A stretch of 64,000 bases of DNA from positions 102,602 to 166,601 of the forward strand of contig NZ_KL370783.1 in assembly GCF_000701465.1 (NCBI RefSeq), read 5' to 3'. Position 1 is the first letter of the stretch; each line of letters starts with the position of its first letter. A program made the position numbers and the translations under genes. Below are positions 27,586 to 36,128 of the stretch, piece by piece. A model generated the notes under the pieces. It worked only from the letters and a program-made list of their open reading frames with translations, was not told the origin of the DNA and did not search any database. The stretch comes from Paraoerskovia marina DSM 21750. Its GTDB lineage: Bacteria > Actinomycetota > Actinomycetes > Actinomycetales > Cellulomonadaceae.

Positions 27586-28599
27586 ATGACCCCTCCCCCG
27601 CGGCAACGTGCGACGGTCCACGACGTCGTCGCCCGAGCAGGAGTATCACGCGGAACCGTCTCCCGGTTCCTGAACGGGACGGGGTACGTCTCCGCGGACG
27701 CGGCGGCGCGGATCGAGGCGGCGATCGAGGCGGTCGGGTACGTCCGCAACAATGCGGCACGCAACCTCGTGACCCAGCGCTCGATGGCGGTCGGGTTCGT
27801 CGTCCACGAGCCCCACCAGCTGTTCCTCGGCGACCCGAACATCGGGTCGATCATGCTCGGCACCAACGACGCCCTGGCCGACGCCGGCTACCAGCTCGTC
27901 GTCCTCGTCGTCGCGTCGGACAGCGACGCCGAGCGCGTCTCGACCTACCTCCGCGGCGGGTTCGTGGACGGCGTGGTCCTCGTCTCTGCCCGGACGCACG
28001 ACGCCGTGGCGGAGGCCGTGGAGAAGATCGCCCTGCCCGCCGCCGTCATCGGCCAGCCGGAGGGCGGCGGCTCCCTCCCCCACGTCGCGATCGACAACCA
28101 CGCCGCCGCACGCGAGATCACCGAACGGCTCGTCGCGACCGGGCGCAGGCGCGTGGGAATGCTCGCGAGCGCGCTCGACCGGGACTCGGGCGCCGACCGG
28201 CTCGCCGGGTTCACCGAGGCGCTCGGCGAGCGGTTCGACGAGTCCCTCGTCGTGACGGACCCCCTGTACTCGTACACGTCGGGCGTCCGCGGCATGGCTG
28301 AGCTGCTGCGGCGCGACCCGTCGGTCGACGGGGTGTTCGCGGCGTCCGACGCCGTGGCCGCGGGCGCGATCGAGACGCTGCGCGCGCACGGGCGCCGCAT
28401 CCCCGAGGACGTCGGGATCGTCGGGTTCGACGACAGCGACTGGGCCCAGCGCTGCACCCCGAAGCTCTCCACGGTGGCGCAACCCGCCCACGACATCGGA
28501 CACGCGGCCGCGCGACTCGTCCTGGACCAGCTGCGCAGCCCCGAGGCCGCTGCGAACGTGACGCTCCCGACGACCGTGGTCTGGCGCGCCTCCGCCTGA
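27586..28599 (+). CDS. LacI-family transcriptional regulator, locus B
   Basis: A 337-residue repressor with helix-turn-helix at residues 9-30 (ATVHDVVARAGVSRGTVSRF) and an effector domain typical of the family (VGFVVHEPHQLFLGDP..., GIVGFDDSDWAQRCTPKLST near the C-terminus). Length is usual. It is divergent from the GH42 operon, with two near-identical palindromes between them, one of which overlaps its own promoter. A galactoside or its breakdown product is the likely inducer. Confidence 0.92.
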   Translation: MTPPPRQRATVHDVVARAGVSRGTVSRFLNGTGYVSADAAARIEAAIEAVGYVRNNAARNLVTQRSMAVGFVVHEPHQLFLGDPNIGSIMLGTNDALADAGYQLVVLVVASDSDAERVSTYLRGGFVDGVVLVSARTHDAVAEAVEKIALPAAVIGQPEGGGSLPHVAIDNHAAAREITERLVATGRRRVGMLASALDRDSGADRLAGFTEALGERFDESLVVTDPLYSYTSGVRGMAELLRRDPSVDGVFAASDAVAAGAIETLRAHGRRIPEDVGIVGFDDSDWAQRCTPKLSTVAQPAHDIGHAAARLVLDQLRSPEAAANVTLPTTVVWRASA

Positions 28600-28632
28600 G
28601 CACGTCACGTCGTCTCGCCCAACGGACAGCGC

Positions 28633-28662
28633 TTGGCCCACCATGCGGGCGGCTCGTAGGCT
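28633..28662 (+). promoter_or_regulatory. promoter of the metF-metE operon
   Basis: TTGGCC at 28633-28638 and TAGGCT at 28657-28662, with 18 bases between, form a reasonable vegetative promoter. The transcript would begin near 28669, just before the SAM riboswitch. Confidence 0.55.
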
Positions 28663-28679
28663 CGTCCCAGCAACCCATC

Positions 28680-28780
28680 CAGAGCGGTCGAGAGTCCTGG
28701 CTCGTCGACACCGCAGCAACCTGCCCGACGGAAGCCTCCCGAGGGGTACAGGTGCTAACGCCAGGTCCGATGGAGACCAC
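28680..28780 (+). promoter_or_regulatory. SAM riboswitch (SAM-I/SAM-IV clan)
   Basis: Conserved segments of the SAM-binding core are present in order: GAGAG (28690-28694), CTGGCTCGTCGACACCG, GCAGCAACCTGC and CAGGTGCTAACGCCAGGTCC. The closing stem pairs GGTC at 28686-28689 with GACC at 28775-28778. GGAG at 28772-28775 touches that stem, so ligand binding could hide a ribosome site. It precedes metF-metE, so high S-adenosylmethionine should switch off methionine synthesis. Confidence 0.85.
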
Positions 28781-28782
28781 GC

Positions 28783-28803
28783 ATGTCTGAGGCACTCGTA
28801 TGA
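28783..28803 (+). CDS. possible six-codon leader ORF (MSEALV) coupled to metF
   Basis: An ATG at 28783 has a GGAG eight bases upstream, in the closing stem of the SAM riboswitch. It reads six codons and stops in ATGA, where the metF start begins. This is too short for a stable product but may couple metF translation to the riboswitch. Confidence 0.35.
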   Translation: MSEALV

Positions 28804-29819
28804 CCGTGACGATCGGCGCAGCCCCGGCCCGCCCGACGATCTCGTTCGAGCTGATGCCCCCGCGCAACCCTGACGCCGCCCCCAAGTTCTGGGAGACGGC
28901 GCGCCGCCTCGTCGCGGCCCGCCCCGACTTCGTCTCGGTGACGTACGGCGCGGCCGGCAACGACCGCTCGACCGCACGGAACGTCGTCGGGAAGCTCCTG
29001 GCGGGCACCCCCGTCCTCCCGATCGCGCACCTGACCTGCGTCGGCGCGTCGCTCGAGGACACGGAGTCCGTCATCGAGGACTTCCTCGACGAGGGCGTCC
29101 GCAGCTTCCTCGCCCTGCGCGGCGACCCGCCCGTCAACAACCCGGACTGGGTTCCGGCGGAGGGTGGGCCGTCGTCGGCCGTCGAGCTGGTCGCGCTCCT
29201 GCGCCGCGTCGAGGCACGGCGGTGCGCGGCGGACGTCTCGACCGCGCTGCGCGGAGCAGCCCGGCCGCTGACGATCTGCGTCGCCACGTTCCCCGACGGC
29301 AACCGGGACGCGGGCACCACCCGCACCCAGGAGGTCGCCCGCCTGCTGGAAAAGCAGCAGGCCGGCGCCGACTTCGCCATCACCCAGCTGTTCTACGAGG
29401 CCTCGTCGTACATCGAGTTCGTCGAGGAGGCCCGGGCCGCGGGCGTCACCATCCCGATCCTCGCGGGGATCCTGCCGATGACCGAGCCGCGCCGCCTGCG
29501 TCGTGTCGAGGAGCTCACCGGCGTCCCGGCGCCCACCTCGATCGTCGCCGAGCTCGAGGCCGCGGCGGACGACGACGCCGCGCGCCACGCCCTCGGCGTC
29601 CGACGCTCCGTCGAGCTCGCCCGCGCGGTCCTCGCCGCGGGCGCGCCCGGCATCCACGTCTACACCTTCAACAAGCACGAAGCCGCACTCGACCTGCTCG
29701 AGGGTGTCCACCTCGACGGCGGGGGTGCGCGGGCGACCAGCCCCGCACCCGCGGACCTGGCCAGCGGGCCGTGGGTCTCCGGCGAATCCACCACCCTCAC
29801 GGAAGGACTCGCACCATGA
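28800..29819 (+). CDS. metF: 5,10-methylenetetrahydrofolate reductase
   Basis: A 339-residue flavoenzyme that reduces 5,10-methylene-THF to 5-methyl-THF, the methyl donor for MetE. The TIM-barrel fold shows FELMPPRN at the start, [12 protein letters not shown], the LALRGDPP loop near 104 and [13 protein letters not shown] in the second half. Length is a little above the usual 290-310, with an extra C-terminal tail rich in Ala and Pro. It lies under the SAM riboswitch and overlaps metE by four bases (ATGA). Confidence 0.92.
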   Translation: MTVTIGAAPARPTISFELMPPRNPDAAPKFWETARRLVAARPDFVSVTYGAAGNDRSTARNVVGKLLAGTPVLPIAHLTCVGASLEDTESVIEDFLDEGVRSFLALRGDPPVNNPDWVPAEGGPSSAVELVALLRRVEARRCAADVSTALRGAARPLTICVATFPDGNRDAGTTRTQEVARLLEKQQAGADFAITQLFYEASSYIEFVEEARAAGVTIPILAGILPMTEPRRLRRVEELTGVPAPTSIVAELEAAADDDAARHALGVRRSVELARAVLAAGAPGIHVYTFNKHEAALDLLEGVHLDGGGARATSPAPADLASGPWVSGESTTLTEGLAP

Positions 29820-32329
29820 CCAGCACAGCATTTCCCGGAGGAACCGTCCTCGGTTACCCCCGCATCGGACGACGTCGCGAGCTCAAGAAGGCCGTGGAGG
29901 CCTTCTGGGCGGGCGACGCCGACACGCTCGACCTCGAGGTCGCCGCGGGCACGCTCCGCCGCGACACCGTGCGCCGCCTCGTCTCCCTCGGACTGAACCC
30001 GGACGACGGGTCGGTCCCCGGGTCGTTCTCCTACTACGACCAGGTGCTCGACGTCGTCGCGCTGCTGGGTGCGGTCCCCGAGCGGTTCCGCGACCTCATC
30101 GACCCCGACGACGGCTCCCTCGACCTCGCCGGCTACTTCACCGTGGCCCGCGGTCGCGGCGAGGACGCCCCGCTCGAGATGACCAAGTGGTTCGACACCA
30201 ACTACCACTACCTCGTGCCCGAGATCAGCGAGACCACGTCGATCTCGTTCGCCGACCACCGGATCGTCCGCGAGTACGCCGAGGCGAAGGAGGCCGGGGT
30301 CACGACCCGCCCGGTCCTGGTCGGGCCCGTCACGTTCCTCGCCCTGGCGAAGGCGGCCGACGACGCCGGCGAGGGCTTCACGCCCCTCGACCGCCTGGAC
30401 GACGTCGTCGCCGCGTACGCCGACCTGCTGCGTGCGCTCGGCTCCGTCGGCGTGCCGTGGGTCCAGCTCGACGAGCCGATCCTCGTGACCGACACCCTCG
30501 ACGTCTCCGTCGAGCGCGTTCACGAGGCCGTCACGACGGCGTACCGCGCGCTGGCGACGGAGATCTCGCCGGTCGAGGTCTCGACAGGCTCGACCAGCGC
30601 GACCGACTCGACCAGCGCATCGCCCGTCGAGCCTGTCGAGACGGCGGGCGGGGTCTCGACGAGCTCGACCGCCTCATCGCCCGTCGAGCCTGTCGAGACG
30701 GAGGAGGACGTCCGCCCGCGGATCCTCGTCGGCACGCCCTTCGGCGACCTGCGCGGCGGGGACGCCGACGCGCTGGCGCTGCTCGCGGCGACCGACGTCG
30801 AGGCCGTCTCGCTCGACCTCGTGCGCGGCGCGGTCCCCACGGGCCCCGTGGCGGGTCTTGAGGGCAAGACCGTCGTCGCGGGCGTCGTCGACGGCCACAA
30901 CATCTGGCGCGCCGACCTCGCGGCGAAGCTCGACCTCGCCGAGCAGGTCGCGGCGCTCGGGGCGGGCGGCGTCACCGTCGGCACCTCGACGTCGCTGCTG
31001 CACGTCCCGCACGACGCGGACGACGAGCAGTGGGGCGACGACTCCACCCCCGGCGCCGCACGCCGCAAGCTGCACCCACAGCTGCGCGAGTGGCTCGCGT
31101 TCGCCGACCAGAAGGTCGCCGAGGTCACCACGCTGGCCACGGGCCTGCGCGACGGGCGTGATGCGGTCGCCGACGCCCTGGCCGCGTCCGGCGCCGCCGT
31201 CGCCTCCCGCGAGAGCGCCGCGGGCGTCGTCGTGCCGACAGTCCGTGACCGCGCGGCGGGGCTGACCGCGGCCGACTTCACCCGCGGGGACGCCGCCGAG
31301 CGCGCCGAGGCGCAGGCGCAGGCCCTCGGGCTCCCGCTGCTGCCGACCACCACCATCGGCTCGTTCCCGCAGACCCCGGAGATCCGCCGGGCCCGCGCCC
31401 AGTACGCCAAGGGCACGCTGCCGGAGGCCGAGTACACGGCGGCGATGCAGGACGAGGTCCGCCGCGTCGTCGAGCTCCAGGAGCAGATCGGCCTGGATGT
31501 GCTGGTGCACGGCGAGCCCGAGCGCAACGACATGGTCCAGTACTTCGCGGAGCTGCTGGACGGCTTCGCGACGACCGCCAACGGCTGGGTCCAGTCCTAC
31601 GGCTCACGCTGCGTGCGCCCGCCGATCCTGTGGGGCGACGTCGTCCGGCCGGCGCCGATGACGGTGGACTGGTCGACGTTCGCCGCCTCGCTGACGGACA
31701 AGCCCGTCAAGGGCATGCTCACCGGGCCGGTGACGATCCTCGCGTGGTCGTTCGTCCGCGACGACCAGCCGCTCGGCGACACCGCCAACCAGGTGGGCCT
31801 GGCGCTCCGCGACGAGCTGACCGACCTCGAGGCGGCTGGCATCGGCGTCATCCAGGTCGACGAGCCCGCACTGCGCGAGCTCCTGCCGCTGCGCCGCGCG
31901 GACCAGCCCGCGTACCTCGACTGGTCGGTCGGCTCGTTCCGCCTCGCCACGGCCGGGGTCCGCACCGAGACTCAGGTGCACACGCACCTGTGCTACTCGG
32001 AGTTCGGCGAGGTCATCGGCGCGATCGACGGCCTGGACGCCGACGTGACCTCCGTCGAGGCGGCGCGCTCGCGCATGGAGATCGTGCCGGAGCTGGCCGA
32101 CGCCGGGTACTCCCGCGGCATCGGCCCGGGCGTCTACGACATCCACAGCCCGCGCGTGCCGTCGGTGGACGAGGCGACCGAGCTGCTGCAGCTCGCGACC
32201 AAGTCGATCGACCCGCGCCTGGTGTGGGTGAACCCGGACTGCGGCCTCAAGACGCGTCGGTACGCCGAAACGGTGCCGTCGCTGGAGAACCTCGTCGGCG
32301 CGGCGAAGGCGGTCCGCGGACTCCTCTGA
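29816..32329 (+). CDS. metE: cobalamin-independent methionine synthase with a repeat insertion
   Basis: Transfers a methyl group from 5-methyltetrahydropteroyl-triglutamate to homocysteine. 837 residues; the family is usually 750-780. The N-terminal half starts [17 protein letters not shown]; the C-terminal barrel starts at about 505 ([14 protein letters not shown]). Zinc ligands are visible as HTHLCYSEF (His and Cys) and NPDCGLKTR (Cys). The excess length is mainly residues 254-296 in the N-terminal half: [12 protein letters not shown]..., VEPVETAGG and a second VEPVET copy, encoded by the palindromic repeat. The frame is intact on both sides, so activity is likely kept. ATG at 29816 overlaps the metF stop. 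Confidence 0.93.
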   Translation: MTSTAFPGGTVLGYPRIGRRRELKKAVEAFWAGDADTLDLEVAAGTLRRDTVRRLVSLGLNPDDGSVPGSFSYYDQVLDVVALLGAVPERFRDLIDPDDGSLDLAGYFTVARGRGEDAPLEMTKWFDTNYHYLVPEISETTSISFADHRIVREYAEAKEAGVTTRPVLVGPVTFLALAKAADDAGEGFTPLDRLDDVVAAYADLLRALGSVGVPWVQLDEPILVTDTLDVSVERVHEAVTTAYRALATEISPVEVSTGSTSATDSTSASPVEPVETAGGVSTSSTASSPVEPVETEEDVRPRILVGTPFGDLRGGDADALALLAATDVEAVSLDLVRGAVPTGPVAGLEGKTVVAGVVDGHNIWRADLAAKLDLAEQVAALGAGGVTVGTSTSLLHVPHDADDEQWGDDSTPGAARRKLHPQLREWLAFADQKVAEVTTLATGLRDGRDAVADALAASGAAVASRESAAGVVVPTVRDRAAGLTAADFTRGDAAERAEAQAQALGLPLLPTTTIGSFPQTPEIRRARAQYAKGTLPEAEYTAAMQDEVRRVVELQEQIGLDVLVHGEPERNDMVQYFAELLDGFATTANGWVQSYGSRCVRPPILWGDVVRPAPMTVDWSTFAASLTDKPVKGMLTGPVTILAWSFVRDDQPLGDTANQVGLALRDELTDLEAAGIGVIQVDEPALRELLPLRRADQPAYLDWSVGSFRLATAGVRTETQVHTHLCYSEFGEVIGAIDGLDADVTSVEAARSRMEIVPELADAGYSRGIGPGVYDIHSPRVPSVDEATELLQLATKSIDPRLVWVNPDCGLKTRRYAETVPSLENLVGAAKAVRGLL
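30577..30702. repeat. palindromic GTCTCGACAGGCTCGAC-type repeats inside metE
   Basis: One copy in the VSTGST orientation (30577-30595), one degenerate copy (VSTSST, 30651-30670) and two in the VEPVE orientation (30624-30641 and 30681-30699). They form two inverted pairs. Codon phase is the same as in sdaA. Confidence 0.85.
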
Positions 32330-32343
32330 CCGGCGCAGACGCA

Positions 32344-32379
32344 CGAATCCCCGGGGCCGTCGTCGGCCCCGGGGATTCG
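32344..32379. terminator. bidirectional terminator after metE
   Basis: A perfect 16-bp stem (32344-32359 with 32364-32379, four-base loop) between convergent metE and a small membrane-protein gene. Confidence 0.8.
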
Positions 32380-32389
32380 TCGTGTCAGA

Positions 32390-32593
32390 TCAGTTGCGGT
32401 GCTCGCGCATCGGAATGGCGAACGCCAACGTGCCGAGGATGAGGGCACCGGCGAACATGCTGAACGCGGTCGCGCCGTCGTAGCTGAAGGCCGTGCCCAT
32501 GAGGAAGAGGCTCGCGAGGAAGGCCACGAAGGCCAGGACGAAGCTGACGTAGCGCCCCATGCTCTGGTGCTCGGTCGATTCGGTGCGGTCCAT
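32390..32593 (-). CDS. small membrane protein, unknown function
   Basis: A 67-residue protein with a short polar N-terminus (to about 12) and two membrane helices (about 14-34 and 40-60). I chose the ATG at 32593 because GGAGGAG lies directly upstream; the open frame beyond it runs into the repeat array and is not coding. I do not recognise a family. It ends in MREHRN, so both ends probably face the cytoplasm. Confidence 0.7.
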   Translation of the reverse strand: MDRTESTEHQSMGRYVSFVLAFVAFLASLFLMGTAFSYDGATAFSMFAGALILGTLAFAIPMREHRN

Positions 32594-32650
32594 GATCTCC
32601 TCCGTGCTCTTTCCGTCGGCGCTCCACCGACACGGGTAGGTTACCGCGTT

Positions 32651-32815
32651 CTCGATCTCGACAGGCTCGATCAGCGCGGCGGTCGAGCCCGTCGAGACGC
32701 GGCGGCGGTCTCGATCTCGACAGGCTCGATCAGCGCGGCGGTCGAGACCCACGCGGCGGTCTCGATCTCGACAGGCTCGATCAACGCGGCGGTCGAGCCC
32801 GTCGAGACCCGCGCG
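32651..32815. repeat. tandem array of palindromic repeats in a 323-bp gap
   Basis: Three near-identical units (starting at 32651, 32710 and 32761), each CTCGATCTCGACAGGCTCGA followed by about 14 bases and the complement GGTCGAGCCCGTCGAGA; the middle unit lacks half of the second arm. Each full unit can fold into a 15-bp hairpin. The rest of the gap (32816-32916) holds only the upstream region of the next gene. No transposase is near. Confidence 0.85.
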
Positions 32816-32916
32816 ACGCGCGTCACACCCCGTTCGCCGTGCGAGTTGTCCGGAGCACTGCCACTGTTCATCACTGGCCGGAGAAATCCTCCGATACCTG
32901 AACGAAGGAGCACACA

Positions 32917-33177
32917 ATGGGCTGGATCGCCTTTATCGTCCTCGGTCTTCTTGCAGGACTCATTGCGCGCTGGATTCTCCCGGGTAAGCAGACGAGCAGC
33001 ATCATCATCACCATCCTCCTCGGTATCGTCGGCGCCCTCCTGGGTGGCTGGCTCGGCAGCATCCTCTTCGACGCTCCGCTGGAGGACTTCTTCTCCATCC
33101 AGACCTGGCTCCTCGCCATCGGCGGCTCGGTGATCGTCCTCGCGATCTACGGTGCCGTGATGGGCAAGAAGCGCTGA
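32917..33177 (+). CDS. GlsB/YeaQ/YmgE-family stress membrane protein
   Basis: An 86-residue protein with three membrane helices (about 2-20, 27-48 and 62-80). The GWIAFIVLGLLAGLIARWI opening and the GxxGAxxGGW loop are typical of the transglycosylase-associated family, which is linked to envelope stress. A strong GAAGGAG site precedes the ATG. It stands alone between the repeat array and a terminator. Confidence 0.88.
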   Translation: MGWIAFIVLGLLAGLIARWILPGKQTSSIIITILLGIVGALLGGWLGSILFDAPLEDFFSIQTWLLAIGGSVIVLAIYGAVMGKKR

Positions 33178-33198
33178 TCTGACCTGATCCGACTGCTC

Positions 33199-33232
33199 CG
33201 GCCCGCCCCCTCCCTCACGGAGGGGCGGGCCG
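33199..33232. terminator. terminator hairpin after the GlsB-like gene
   Basis: A GC-rich stem of about 15 bp with one bulged base (33199-33213 with 33218-33232), 22 bases after the stop. Confidence 0.65.
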
Positions 33233-33256
33233 TCGTCGTTCGGGCGGACCACTGGC

Positions 33257-33276
33257 TCGAAACGATTCGATAGACT
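33257..33276 (+). promoter_or_regulatory. dyad and -10 box of a leaderless MFS transcript
   Basis: TAGACT at 33271-33276 lies exactly six bases before the ATG at 33283. Just upstream is TCGAAACGATTCGA (33257-33270), a five-base inverted repeat around ACGA that would sit between -35 and -10 and could be an operator. Confidence 0.5.
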
Positions 33277-33282
33277 AGGCAC

Positions 33283-34614
33283 ATGCCCCCCTCCCTGTCT
33301 GTCGACGACACCGCTGCGCCCGCAGCCGTCGTGATGCGCGCCCGCTACTCCCTGCTGGCACTGTTCACGCTGATGGGGATGCTGTTCTCCAGCTGGCTGA
33401 CCCGTCTGCCGTCGCTGCGCGTCGACCTCGGCATCGGGTCCGCCGAGCTCGGGGCCCTGCTGATCTTCGGTGCCGTCGGGGCGCTCGCCGCGGTGCTCGT
33501 GACGGGAACCGTCGTGACCCGGTTCGGCAGTCGCGCCGTGATGCTCGTCGCGACCGCCGGGAACCTCGTGGGATTCGGGCTGATCTCTGCCGCCGCGGCC
33601 GCGAGCGACGTGCGGCTGTTCGTCGTCGGGGCCCTGATCAACGGCATGTGCGGGGCCGGCACCAACATCCCGATCAACCTCAACGCCGCCGTGATCGAGC
33701 AGCACGTGGGCCGCGCGATCCTCCCCCACTTCCACGCGGCCTTCTCCATCGGTGCCGCGCTCGGGACGCTCGCCGGCGCCGCGTTCTCCGCCGCGCACGT
33801 GTCCGCCGCCGTGCACATCACCGTGATCAGCCTCGTCGTCGCGGTGGCACGGTTCCTCCTGATCCCCGCCGCGTCCGCGCTCCAGCCGCCGCCCCTGAGG
33901 CACTCGGCGTCCGACGACGGAGCACCCCGCCCGCGCGGGGGCGTCGCCCTGCGGACGGCGCTCGCCGCGTGGGCCGAGCCGCGGACCGTCCTCATCGGGC
34001 TCGTCGTCCTCGCGGGGTCGCTCTCGGAGGGGTCCGCGGGCAACTGGCTGTCGATCGCGGTCGTCGACGGGTTCGACGAGCGCGAGGCCGTGGGCTCCCT
34101 GGCCTACGGGACGTTCATCGTCTCGATGACGGTGTTCCGGATCCTCGGCGCCCGGGTGATCGACCGCTACGGCCGCGTGACCGTGCTGCGCACCTCCGGC
34201 ATCGCGTCACTGGCGGGGCTGATGCTGTTCGCGTTCGCACCGAGCCTTCCGCTCGCATGGGCCGGGATCGTCTTCTGGGGGTTCGGGGCCGCGCTCGGCG
34301 TCCCGATCTCGATCGCGGCGGCCTCGGACGAGCCGACGCGCGCCGCTGCCCGGGTCTCGGTGGTGACCTCGTTCAGCTCGATGGCGCAGCTGGCGGCGCC
34401 CCCGGTCCTCGGGCTGCTCGTCGAGACGATCGGTGGCCGGTACGCACTGGGGTCGATCGCGATCGCCCTTCTCCTCAGCATCCTGCTGGCCGGGCAGGTC
34501 GCCCCGCTGCGACGGGAGTCGGCCGACGATGCGGGGGTCGGGCCGGCCGACGAGGACGAGGTCCCGCGGACGAGCCCGCCGGCGGCCGACGACCCGGCGG
34601 CGTCGCGGCGCTGA
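33283..34614 (+). CDS. major facilitator superfamily transporter
   Basis: A 443-residue inner-membrane transporter with about 12 helices and an acidic C-terminal tail. The opening resembles MFS proteins related to sugar/fucose or drug exporters (SSWLTRLPSLRVDLGIGSAELGALL). The charged loop between helices 2 and 3 reads VVTRFGSRAV, and a later one IDRYGRVTVLR. Substrate unknown. A leaderless promoter is visible in front of it, with a possible operator, so it may be substrate-induced. Confidence 0.85.
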   Translation: MPPSLSVDDTAAPAAVVMRARYSLLALFTLMGMLFSSWLTRLPSLRVDLGIGSAELGALLIFGAVGALAAVLVTGTVVTRFGSRAVMLVATAGNLVGFGLISAAAAASDVRLFVVGALINGMCGAGTNIPINLNAAVIEQHVGRAILPHFHAAFSIGAALGTLAGAAFSAAHVSAAVHITVISLVVAVARFLLIPAASALQPPPLRHSASDDGAPRPRGGVALRTALAAWAEPRTVLIGLVVLAGSLSEGSAGNWLSIAVVDGFDEREAVGSLAYGTFIVSMTVFRILGARVIDRYGRVTVLRTSGIASLAGLMLFAFAPSLPLAWAGIVFWGFGAALGVPISIAAASDEPTRAAARVSVVTSFSSMAQLAAPPVLGLLVETIGGRYALGSIAIALLLSILLAGQVAPLRRESADDAGVGPADEDEVPRTSPPAADDPAASRR

Positions 34615-34705
34615 CCGCCCGCCCTTCACCGCGTCGAGGTGAGAGGCCGCCGCTACGCTGAGGACGGTCCGAGGCCGCACCACCCGACGTCCCCGAGGAG
34701 CTGGC

Positions 34706-35335
34706 ATGCCCCACGCCCGCGCTGAGCTCTGGTCGACGGTCCGCACCGAGCGGCTCCGTCTCGTCGCCGACCTCCGCGACCTCGACGACGACGCCTGGGC
34801 CACGCCCGCGCTCTGCCCGGGATGGACCGTGCACGACGTCGTCGCGCACCTCGTCGACACGGCGCGGACCGGACGAGCCCGGTTCCTGCTCGAGATGCTC
34901 CGGGCCCGGATGGACTTCGACCGCGCGAACGACGTCGGGATCGCCCGGGAGAAGCGCGACGACCCGCGGCAGACGCTCACGGCGCTCCACGACGCGGCCG
35001 ACCTGACCCGCACCCCACCGGCCCACCCTGCGACCCGACTCGTCGAGGCGATCGTGCATGGCGAGGACGTCCGCCGTCCGCTCGGTCTGACCGGCGACTA
35101 CCCGGCGCAGGCCGTCCACGAGGCCCTCGACCACCAGGTCCGGACCGCCGTCGGATTCGGCGGTGGCCGCGAACGGGCAGCCGGACGTCAGCTGGTGGAC
35201 CGGGCGACGGGCAGGACCTGGGGCACGGCCGCGGGCCCCGACGCAGTCGTGACGGCCCCGGCCCTCGACCTGCTCCTCGCGGTCTCCGGCCGCCCGGTCG
35301 CGGGGATCGACCTCGGGGACGGCGAACAGCGATGA
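34706..35335 (+). CDS. DinB-fold maleylpyruvate isomerase-like, mycothiol-dependent family protein (copy 1)
   Basis: A 209-residue protein with the N-terminal TIGR03083-type domain: CPGWTVHDVVAHLVD (about 38-52) and IVHGEDVRRPLG (about 115-126) carry the His/Glu/His metal ligands. Family members use a divalent metal and often mycothiol, the actinobacterial thiol, for isomerisation or detoxification. The actual reaction is unknown. A GAGGAG site precedes the ATG. The next gene is a paralog overlapping by four bases. Confidence 0.82.
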   Translation: MPHARAELWSTVRTERLRLVADLRDLDDDAWATPALCPGWTVHDVVAHLVDTARTGRARFLLEMLRARMDFDRANDVGIAREKRDDPRQTLTALHDAADLTRTPPAHPATRLVEAIVHGEDVRRPLGLTGDYPAQAVHEALDHQVRTAVGFGGGRERAAGRQLVDRATGRTWGTAAGPDAVVTAPALDLLLAVSGRPVAGIDLGDGEQR

Positions 35336-35991
35336 CGAGGCCCGACGACGACTCACTGTGGGCACTCGCCCACCAGGAGCGGGCGCGCCTCGTCGACGAC
35401 CTGGAGACGCTGGAACCGGCCGACTGGGCCCGCCCGACGCTCTGCGGCACCTGGGACGTCGAGGACGTCGTCGCCCACCTCACCGCGGCCACGACCGTGA
35501 CCCCCGGACGGTGGGTCCGCAGCATCGTCGCCGCCGGGTTCCGGCCCGCGGTCCACAACCAGCGCCGTCTCCGCGAGCAGCGCGGGCCCACGCCCGATCA
35601 GACGCTGGACCGCTTTCGCGCCGTCGTGACCAGCACCGTCGCACCGTCCTCCCACACCGCCGCGTACCTCGGCGAGGTGCTGGTCCACGCCCAGGACATC
35701 CGCCGTCCGCTGGGGATCGCCACCGAGCCCGCCGTCGAGGCACTGACGCCCGTCGCGGAGTTCTACGCGGCCAACAACTTCACGGTGCCCAGCCGGACGC
35801 ACGCCGACGGCCTGCGCCTCACGGCCGACGACGGACCGTTCACGGCCGGCACCGGGCCGAGCGTGACGGGGTCCACCCTTGCTCTCGTGATGACCCTCGC
35901 GGGGCGCGCCGTCTACCTGGACGAGCTCGAGGGGCCGGGCGTGCCGGACCTCCGTCGGGCGGTCGAGCGGTCGGCGGCCCGCGACGCCTGA
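35332..35991 (+). CDS. DinB-fold maleylpyruvate isomerase-like, mycothiol-dependent family protein (copy 2)
   Basis: A 219-residue paralog of the preceding protein, with LCGTWDVEDVVAHLT and LVHAQDIRRPLG at the matching places. Note Gln in place of the Glu in the second metal motif (HAQD against HGED), so metal binding may differ. The ATG at 35332 overlaps the first stop (ATGA). The pair probably arose by tandem duplication and may work as a heterodimer. Confidence 0.82.
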   Translation: MTRPDDDSLWALAHQERARLVDDLETLEPADWARPTLCGTWDVEDVVAHLTAATTVTPGRWVRSIVAAGFRPAVHNQRRLREQRGPTPDQTLDRFRAVVTSTVAPSSHTAAYLGEVLVHAQDIRRPLGIATEPAVEALTPVAEFYAANNFTVPSRTHADGLRLTADDGPFTAGTGPSVTGSTLALVMTLAGRAVYLDELEGPGVPDLRRAVERSAARDA

Positions 35992-35997
35992 CCCGGG

Positions 35998-36011
35998 CCT
36001 AAACGTTTAGG
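35998..36011. promoter_or_regulatory. 14-bp palindrome CCTAAACGTTTAGG before the endoglucanase
   Basis: A perfect palindrome centred on CG, as expected for a LacI/GalR-type operator, 117 bp before the endoglucanase start. It differs from both operator types of loci A and B. The rest of the 137-bp gap shows no other clear signal. Confidence 0.6.
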
Positions 36012-36128
36012 GCCCTCGTCGGCGCGCTCGTGCCGTGCTGTGATCACCGCAGCAGCGCGGTCGGGCCCCGGCCCCGCGACGGCGACACCGAGGCCGCCGT
36101 CGTCGCCGCGCCTGATCCGGAGGTACCC

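Noticed and set aside
13633-28599. One large 15-kb sugar operon or genomic island
   Set aside because: Two separate divergent units with different operators and regulators; no integrase, direct-repeat borders or composition change.
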